Of a stretch of 12,217 bases of DNA, positions 8,566 through 12,217 are shown piece by piece. Position 1 is the first letter of the stretch. Each line of letters begins with the position of its first letter. Position numbers and translations under genes: made by a program. The DNA is from Pseudomonadota bacterium (GTDB lineage Bacteria; Pseudomonadota; Alphaproteobacteria; Acetobacterales; Acetobacteraceae): contig JAJZVE010000068.1 in NCBI GenBank assembly GCA_021845835.1, positions 1 through 12,217 of the forward strand. Reading direction: 5' to 3'. The notes below the pieces were generated by a model. That model was not told the origin of the DNA. It saw only the letters and a program-made list of their open reading frames with translations, and did no database searches.

Positions 8566-9078
8566 ATGCGGGCGCTTCGGTGGGCACTCCTTCCGGTCGT
8601 CTGGACAACGGCAGCGGCGGCGCAGCCGGCGCCGGCCGCGGTCGATGTGTGTTTCGTGCCCGCGACAAGCTGCGTTGATGCCGTGGTGGCAGCAATCGAC
8701 GGGGCGCGGTCGGAAATCCGGGTGGAAGCGTACGGGTTCACCTCGGCGCCGATCCTGGCGGCCCTGGTGCGCGCGCACGCGCGCGGCGTCGATGTCGCAG
8801 TGCTGCTGGATCGCTCGGCCGAGCGCGGGCGCCGCACCGGCCTGACTGACATGGAAGCCGCCAGCATCCCGGTCTGGATCGACCGGGTGTCGGGCATCGC
8901 GCATATCAAGGCGATCATCATCGACCGGCGGCTGGTCGTCGGCGGCTCCTACAACTACACAGCCAGCGCCGAGCGGCGAAACGTCGAGGACGTGACCCTG
9001 ACCGACTCGCCCGAAATTGCGGTGCGGTTCCTGCGTAACTGGCAGCACCGTCGCGCGCTGGCCGAGGCGCCGGAGTAA
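8566..9078 (+). CDS. secreted phospholipase D-family nuclease (single HKD motif, Nuc-like)
   Basis: The 170-residue protein has a signal peptide (MRALRWALLPVVWTTAAAAQ, cleavage probably after about residue 20-24) and one phospholipase D domain. The HKD motif is complete: H113-x-K115-x4-D120-x6-G127-S128-x-N130 (HIKAIIIDRRLVVGGSYN). Single-motif proteins of this size dimerise to build the active site and are typified by the EDTA-resistant periplasmic endonuclease Nuc of plasmid pKM101. A metal-independent periplasmic or secreted nuclease is therefore the best guess; phospholipase activity is not excluded. C29 and C36 of the mature part could form a disulfide. No clear Shine-Dalgarno sequence precedes the ATG at 8566. 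It stands alone beside a decayed toxin-antitoxin module, a setting that suits horizontally acquired DNA. Confidence 0.88.
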   Translation: MRALRWALLPVVWTTAAAAQPAPAAVDVCFVPATSCVDAVVAAIDGARSEIRVEAYGFTSAPILAALVRAHARGVDVAVLLDRSAERGRRTGLTDMEAASIPVWIDRVSGIAHIKAIIIDRRLVVGGSYNYTASAERRNVEDVTLTDSPEIAVRFLRNWQHRRALAEAPE

Positions 9079-9179
9079 GGCGGGGCGCCGATCAGTCGCG
9101 CCAGTTCGGCGGCCAGCACGGTGCCCAGCGCCAGCAATACGGCTGTTCAACGCCAGATATCGGCGAGCCGCCGCCGCGG

Positions 9180-9602
9180 CTATTCGTCCACCGGCCGCTC
9201 GCGCAGGCGCTTCACGCCGGCACGTGCGGCCTTTTCCTGCAACCGGCGCTGCCTTGACCCGCGTGTCGGCTTCGTCGGTCTTCGTGGTGGCGGCGGCGGC
9301 GTCGCGGCCTGCCGGATCAACGCAAGCAGACGGTCCAGGGCATCCTGCCGGTTGCGCTCGCGCGTCCGGTGGCGCTGCGCGGAGATGATCAGCACGCCGT
9401 CCACCGTGAGCCGACGGCCGGCAAGCCGGGCCAGGCGCTCGCGCACCGGTTCCGGCAGGTTCGGCGACCGGCGCACGTCGAAGCGCAACTGCACCGCCGA
9501 CTCGACCTTCTGCACGTTCTGCCCGCCGGGGCCGGAGGCGCGCAGGAAGTCTTCGCTGAGTTCAGATTCGTCGAGGGCGATGTCGGGGGTCACGCGGATC
9601 AT
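9180..9602 (-). CDS. arfB: ArfB (YaeJ) alternative ribosome-rescue peptidyl-tRNA hydrolase
   Basis: The 140-residue protein frees ribosomes stalled at the end of mRNAs lacking a stop codon by hydrolysing the peptidyl-tRNA, independently of tmRNA. It has a release-factor-like domain with the catalytic GGQ loop (G26-G27-Q28, in RASGPGGQNVQKVES) and a basic tail (RPTKPTRGSRQRRLQEKA, about 105-130) that enters the empty mRNA channel. Length and GGQ position agree with E. coli ArfB (140 residues), and there is no codon-recognition domain as in RF1/RF2. I chose the ATG at 9602 from this agreement; an in-frame GTG at 9608 would add two residues. No strong ribosome site precedes either. It is convergent with the nuclease gene, 101 bp apart, where I see no clear terminator. 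Confidence 0.93.
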   Translation of the reverse strand: MIRVTPDIALDESELSEDFLRASGPGGQNVQKVESAVQLRFDVRRSPNLPEPVRERLARLAGRRLTVDGVLIISAQRHRTRERNRQDALDRLLALIRQAATPPPPPRRPTKPTRGSRQRRLQEKAARAGVKRLRERPVDE

Positions 9603-9628
9603 GCCCACGGTCTATAGCACGCGCCGCC

Positions 9629-9800
9629 TCAGGTCGTCGGGGGACCGCCCGGCTTCTCGATCATGCGCAGGTGTTGCTCCAGCCACGGCAGCACACGGCA
9701 GCCAGGGTTTCATGTCGGGATCGGTGCCATGCCCCGCCTCGGTGCGGCCCCGGCTGATCGCCGTTGCATGCATCGTCGCCCGCTGGTCGGGATAGCGGCG
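9629..9800 (-). pseudogene. C-terminal remnant of an unidentified gene (possibly an alpha/beta-hydrolase)
   Basis: No intact gene fills 9609-9828. On the minus strand one frame reads GFDRRYPDQRATMHATAISR, then TEAGHGTDPDMKPWLP (to about 9695), and a second continues LPWLEQHLRMIEKPGG and ends at a TGA (9631-9629). The join contains an 8-bp direct repeat, CACGGCAG at 9684-9691 and 9694-9701 (plus strand). Removing 10 nt fuses the frames as MKPWLPWLEQHLRMIEKPGG, which reads like a natural protein end, such as that of an alpha/beta-hydrolase. The 5' part is absent, replaced by the 3' end of the substrate-binding protein gene. The family is a guess. The longest intact frame here (9773 to 9612, 53 residues) shows no gene-like start. 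Confidence 0.35.
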
Positions 9801-9828
9801 GTCGAAGCCGGCGCCACGCCCGCCCGGA

Positions 9829-11067
9829 TCAGGCTTTCTTCAGCAGCGGGCAGGCGGATTCGGAAGCCGGGCGGAATGCCTCGGCGCCCGGCACCGTCTT
9901 GACGATCTCCAGATAGTCCCACGGATATTTCGACTGCTGCGGCGTCTTGACCCGCGCCAGATACATGTCGCGGATCACCTGGCCGTCGGCACGCAGATGC
10001 GCGTTGTGGACGAACGGGTCGTCGATCGGCAGTTCCTGCATTTTCGCCATCAGCGCTGCCGCCTCGATGCTGCCCGCCGCTTTCGCCGCCTTCAGATAGT
10101 GCAGCACCACGCCATAGACGCCGATCTGCAACATCGTCGGCATCATGCCGACCTTGGCGAAATAGCCCTGCGACCACTGCTTCGTCGCGGGCGTCATGTC
10201 CCAATAGGCCGAGGTTGCGTACAACGTGCCCTGCGCGACCTGCAGGCCAGCCGCGTTCGCGTCGGTCAGGAACATCGCGAGTGCCGCGACACGCTGCCCG
10301 CCCTTCGAAATGCCGAATTCCACGGCCTGCTTCAGCGCATTCGTGCAGTCGTGCCCGGAATTGGCCAGCGCCACGACATCCGCATGCGACGCCTGTGCCT
10401 GCAGCAGCAGCGAGGAGAAATCGGAACTCCCGGTCGGGTGCAGGGCATGTCCCAGCACCTTGCCCCCGCCCTCCAGGATGAAGCGCGTCGCATCCTGTTC
10501 CAGCTGCTTTCCGAACGCATAGTCGGCCGTAATGAAGAACCAGGTCCTGGCGCCCTGCGCGGCCAGCGCATTCGCCGTCACCTTCGCCGTCGCGTACGTG
10601 TTGTAGGTGAACTGCACCGTGCGATCGTTGCAGCGCGCGTTCGTCAATTCGCTCGACCCGGCGCCGGAGAGCAGAGCAATGCGGTTCTTCTCCTTGCACA
10701 GCCCGCTGATGCCGAAGGCGATGGCGGAGTTCGGCACATCGGCGATGGCATCGACACCGGCCTCGTCGATCCATTTGCGCGCAATCGACATGCCGACATC
10801 GGTCGACATCTGGTGGTCGCCGACCAGAATCTCGACCTTGCGCCCGGCCACCTCGCCGCCGAACGCCTCGGCCGCCGCATTGGCCGCATAGACGGAACCC
10901 GGACCGCCGTTGTCGCGCCCCCAGCTCGACATGTCGGTCAGCACGCCGATGCGAATGGGTTTGGCCTGCGCCGCGGCGCCGCGCAACGCCGGTGTGGCCA
11001 GCAACGGTAGCGTGGCCGCGGCCTGCAGCACACGGCGTCGCCCGACGGAGCTGCGCTGTTCGTTCAT
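9829..11067 (-). CDS. ABC transporter substrate-binding protein (type 1 periplasmic-binding fold, branched-chain amino acid/amide family)
   Basis: The 412-residue protein is a periplasmic binding protein of the LivJ-like (HAAT) family. A twin-arginine-type signal, GRRRVLQAAATLPLLATPAL (10-29), ends near AAAQA (31-35), so export is probably by Tat. The mature part begins KPIRIGVLTDMSSWGRDNGG, the usual first strand and ligand loop of the family, and ends ACPLLKKA. The ligand cannot be told from sequence; members of this group in Acetobacteraceae and Burkholderiales serve many carboxylates, amides and aromatic acids. No permease or ATPase gene adjoins it within the window. The ATG at 11067 has GGGGAG 7 nt upstream; an upstream in-frame ATG (11124) would put 19 residues before the signal peptide. 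The gene is divergent from the IclR-family regulator, which probably controls it. Confidence 0.93.
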   Translation of the reverse strand: MNEQRSSVGRRRVLQAAATLPLLATPALRGAAAQAKPIRIGVLTDMSSWGRDNGGPGSVYAANAAAEAFGGEVAGRKVEILVGDHQMSTDVGMSIARKWIDEAGVDAIADVPNSAIAFGISGLCKEKNRIALLSGAGSSELTNARCNDRTVQFTYNTYATAKVTANALAAQGARTWFFITADYAFGKQLEQDATRFILEGGGKVLGHALHPTGSSDFSSLLLQAQASHADVVALANSGHDCTNALKQAVEFGISKGGQRVAALAMFLTDANAAGLQVAQGTLYATSAYWDMTPATKQWSQGYFAKVGMMPTMLQIGVYGVVLHYLKAAKAAGSIEAAALMAKMQELPIDDPFVHNAHLRADGQVIRDMYLARVKTPQQSKYPWDYLEIVKTVPGAEAFRPASESACPLLKKA

Positions 11068-11124
11068 GGCTTGTCTCCCCCTGCCGGCGGCACCGCCTCG
11101 CGGGTGCTCCTCCGCGCAGAGCAA

Positions 11125-11153
11125 TCTTTAGCGAATGGCAAGGCCGTTCGCAA
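11125..11153 (-). promoter_or_regulatory. candidate promoter of the substrate-binding protein gene with operator-like palindrome
   Basis: On the minus strand TTGCGA (11153 to 11148) and TAAAGA (11130 to 11125) are separated by exactly 17 nt. An imperfect palindrome at 11131-11151, with arms GCGAATGG and CCGTTCGC (7 of 8 pairs), fills the spacer and touches the -35 box. A second dyad, TTCG-N7-CGAA, overlaps it (11147-11161). IclR-family regulators usually bind such sites in the intergenic region with a divergent target gene. Binding here would be expected to block or alter transcription of the transporter gene. Confidence 0.45.
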
Positions 11154-11179
11154 TAGACGAATCTGGCGCGACTCAGGCG

Positions 11180-11208
11180 TTGACGAACCGCCGCGCCTGC
11201 TGGTCTAT
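11180..11208 (+). promoter_or_regulatory. candidate promoter of the IclR-family gene
   Basis: TTGACG (11180-11185) matches the -35 consensus at five of six positions. The -10 at 17-nt spacing (GTCTAT, 11203-11208) is poor. The start point would fall near the ATG at 11215, and no Shine-Dalgarno sequence precedes that ATG, so a leaderless mRNA is possible. Confidence 0.3.
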
Positions 11209-11214
11209 GCCGCA

Positions 11215-11997
11215 ATGACATCAGCAAGCCGCGGCGTGCAGTCGATCGAAGTGGGCGGACGCCTGCTTGGCGTCATGGCCGAGGCGGCACAGCCGCTCAT
11301 GCTGCGCGATCTGGCGGCGCGCGCGGCGCTGACCCCGGCGCAGGCGCATGCCTACCTCACCAGCTTCCGCAAGCTCGGCCTCGTGGAGCAGGATCCCGGC
11401 TCTGGCCGCTACAGCCTTGGCCCGTTCGCGCTGCAGCTCGGACTGGCGCGGATGCGCAGCTTCGCCCCGCTGCGTGCCGTCTCGCGGGCAGCCGTCGATC
11501 TGGCCGAGGAACTCGGGCTGATGGTGACAGTGGCAGTCTGGGGCAATTTCGGCGCGACCATCGTCCAGGTGCACGAGTCGGTCGATCAGGTGCATGTCAA
11601 TCTGCGCGCCGGCACGGTCTTTTCGTTGACCGGCACGGCGACCGGGCGCGTGTTCGCGGCCTTCCTGCCGGAGGCGATCATTCAGCCGCGCATCCGCGCC
11701 GAGCTGAAGGAAGGCACGCGCACCCAGCGCGTCGGCACCGCGGCCACGCCCGCGCAGGCGGCGACGCAACGCGCCGAGGTCCGTCGGCTCGGCTACGCCA
11801 CCACGGAGGGCGTGCCGGTCCCTGGCATAAATGCACTCAGTGCGCCGGTGCTGGACCATGCCGGTCAGGTGCTGACCGTGATCACCGTGATCGGTCCGGC
11901 GACGGCGCTGCCGACCGGCCCCGACACGCCGCAGCTCGCGGCGCTGCTGACGTTCACGCGCCGCCTCTCCGGCGAACTTGGCTACCGGGCCGCCTGA
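11215..11997 (+). CDS. IclR-family transcriptional regulator
   Basis: The 260-residue protein has the IclR layout: an N-terminal winged helix-turn-helix (about 8-70: LRDLAARAALTPAQAHAYLT, then SFRKLGLVEQDPGSGRYSLG with the wing) and a C-terminal effector domain (about 80-258). Conserved family pieces include the TGTATGRVFAAFLPE stretch (about 140-155) and GYATTEGVPVPGINALSAPV near 200-220. IclR proteins act as dimers or tetramers controlling catabolic genes next to them in response to a small ligand. The ATG at 11215 gives the usual family length; the frame is open upstream but only low-similarity sequence would be added. Targets are likely the divergent substrate-binding protein gene and perhaps the convergent flavoprotein gene, whose stop lies 27 bp beyond its own. 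Confidence 0.93.
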   Translation: MTSASRGVQSIEVGGRLLGVMAEAAQPLMLRDLAARAALTPAQAHAYLTSFRKLGLVEQDPGSGRYSLGPFALQLGLARMRSFAPLRAVSRAAVDLAEELGLMVTVAVWGNFGATIVQVHESVDQVHVNLRAGTVFSLTGTATGRVFAAFLPEAIIQPRIRAELKEGTRTQRVGTAATPAQAATQRAEVRRLGYATTEGVPVPGINALSAPVLDHAGQVLTVITVIGPATALPTGPDTPQLAALLTFTRRLSGELGYRAA

Positions 11998-12024
11998 CCA
12001 GGATTTCTGCCCGGGTCCCGCGTG

Positions 12025-12217
12025 TCAGCGTGCAGCAGGTTCTCCGGCGCGCGCCAGGTGTCTCGCCGCAATATACGCAAACGTAATGGCCGGACCGAGC
12101 GTGATTCCGCCACCCGGGTAGTTTCCGCCCATGATGCTCGCCATGTCATTGCCGCACGCATAAAGCCCCGGAATGGGACGGCCATCCTGGTTCAGCACCT
12201 GGGCATCGCCGTTCGTC
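12025..12217 (-). CDS. FAD-dependent oxidoreductase, C-terminal part (3-ketosteroid dehydrogenase/fumarate reductase-like; cut by window edge)
   Basis: Only the last 63 codons and the TGA stop (12027-12025) are present; the gene enters from the right edge, out of frame by one base. The peptide GRPIPGLYACGNDMASIMGG followed by NYPGGGITLGPAITFAYIAA is the closing FAD-binding signature of the FAD_binding_2 family (3-ketosteroid delta-1-dehydrogenases, fumarate reductase/succinate dehydrogenase flavoproteins, urocanate reductase-like enzymes). The GNDMASIMGG wording is closest, in my memory, to 3-ketosteroid-dehydrogenase-like proteins, but the substrate is uncertain without the N-terminal part. 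It ends 27 bp from the convergent IclR gene; I see no clear hairpin between the two stops. Confidence 0.85.
   Translation of the reverse strand, partial: TNGDAQVLNQDGRPIPGLYACGNDMASIMGGNYPGGGITLGPAITFAYIAARHLARAGEPAAR

Noticed and set aside
7806..8921. A 371-codon minus-strand open frame spanning the tRNA and both sides
   Set aside because: It runs antisense through the dehydrogenase, the tRNA and the nuclease. Only the section 8190-8360 carries real protein similarity, which is reported as toxin-antitoxin remnants.
9079..9137. A 17-nt exact match between 9079-9095 and the clpB segment 1529-1545, both reading ARLIGAPP on the minus strand
   Set aside because: The match does not extend on either side, and the flanking peptide (LALGTVLAAEL) is unlike ClpB; probably chance in GC-rich DNA, though a tiny remnant of another gene cannot be excluded.
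8036..12217. Search for a duplicate of the tRNA-Leu 3' end as an attachment site
   Set aside because: No second copy of the T-arm/acceptor sequence was seen downstream, so the boundaries of an integrated element cannot be defined within the window.

Overview
The window is a high-GC chromosomal segment of an alphaproteobacterium, most probably of the Acetobacteraceae. The partial 16S rRNA gene at the left edge (minus strand) has the short V1/V2 regions and helix sequences I associate with that family, and the protein families fit. This placement rests on memory of 16S sequences, not on a search.

Layout, left to right. (1) 1-340: 5' end of a 16S rRNA gene, minus strand. Behind it lies about 320 nt of leader, very poor in G on the plus strand, and a TTGACA-17-TAGATA promoter whose -35 box sits inside a perfect dyad. 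(2) 889-3471: clpB (minus) with a terminator-like hairpin just after its stop. (3) 3604-4362: MOSC-domain protein (plus), ending 3 bp from the convergent stop of the next gene. (4) 5191-7014 and 4366-5172: a probable two-gene minus-strand operon of a compact class A penicillin-binding protein followed by a zinc-ribbon/metallo-beta-lactamase-fold protein with an altered metal motif. (5) 7113-8021: D-2-hydroxyacid dehydrogenase (plus) behind a perfect inverted repeat, followed after 14 nt by tRNA-Leu(UAA) at 8036-8117.

(6) 8118-9078 is the accessory-looking part. Directly behind the tRNA lies a decayed minus-strand toxin-antitoxin module: an excisionase-type HTH antitoxin with a one-base frameshift and the N-terminal stub of a PIN-domain toxin. 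Two short dyads and a secreted phospholipase-D-family nuclease (plus) follow. (7) 9180-9602: arfB ribosome-rescue hydrolase (minus). A frameshifted C-terminal gene remnant lies at about 9629-9800. (8) 9829-12217: a Tat-exported ABC substrate-binding protein (minus), a divergent IclR-family regulator (plus) with a palindrome in the shared promoter region, and the 3' end of a 3-ketosteroid-dehydrogenase/fumarate-reductase-like flavoprotein (minus) running off the right edge. These three look like a small catabolic cluster under IclR control.

Most of the window is ordinary housekeeping sequence. I did not find a convincing new multi-gene system. The points most worth a second look are the tRNA-adjacent toxin-antitoxin scar with the neighbouring nuclease, the dyad over the rRNA promoter, and the PBP-linked metallo-hydrolase with non-canonical metal ligands.
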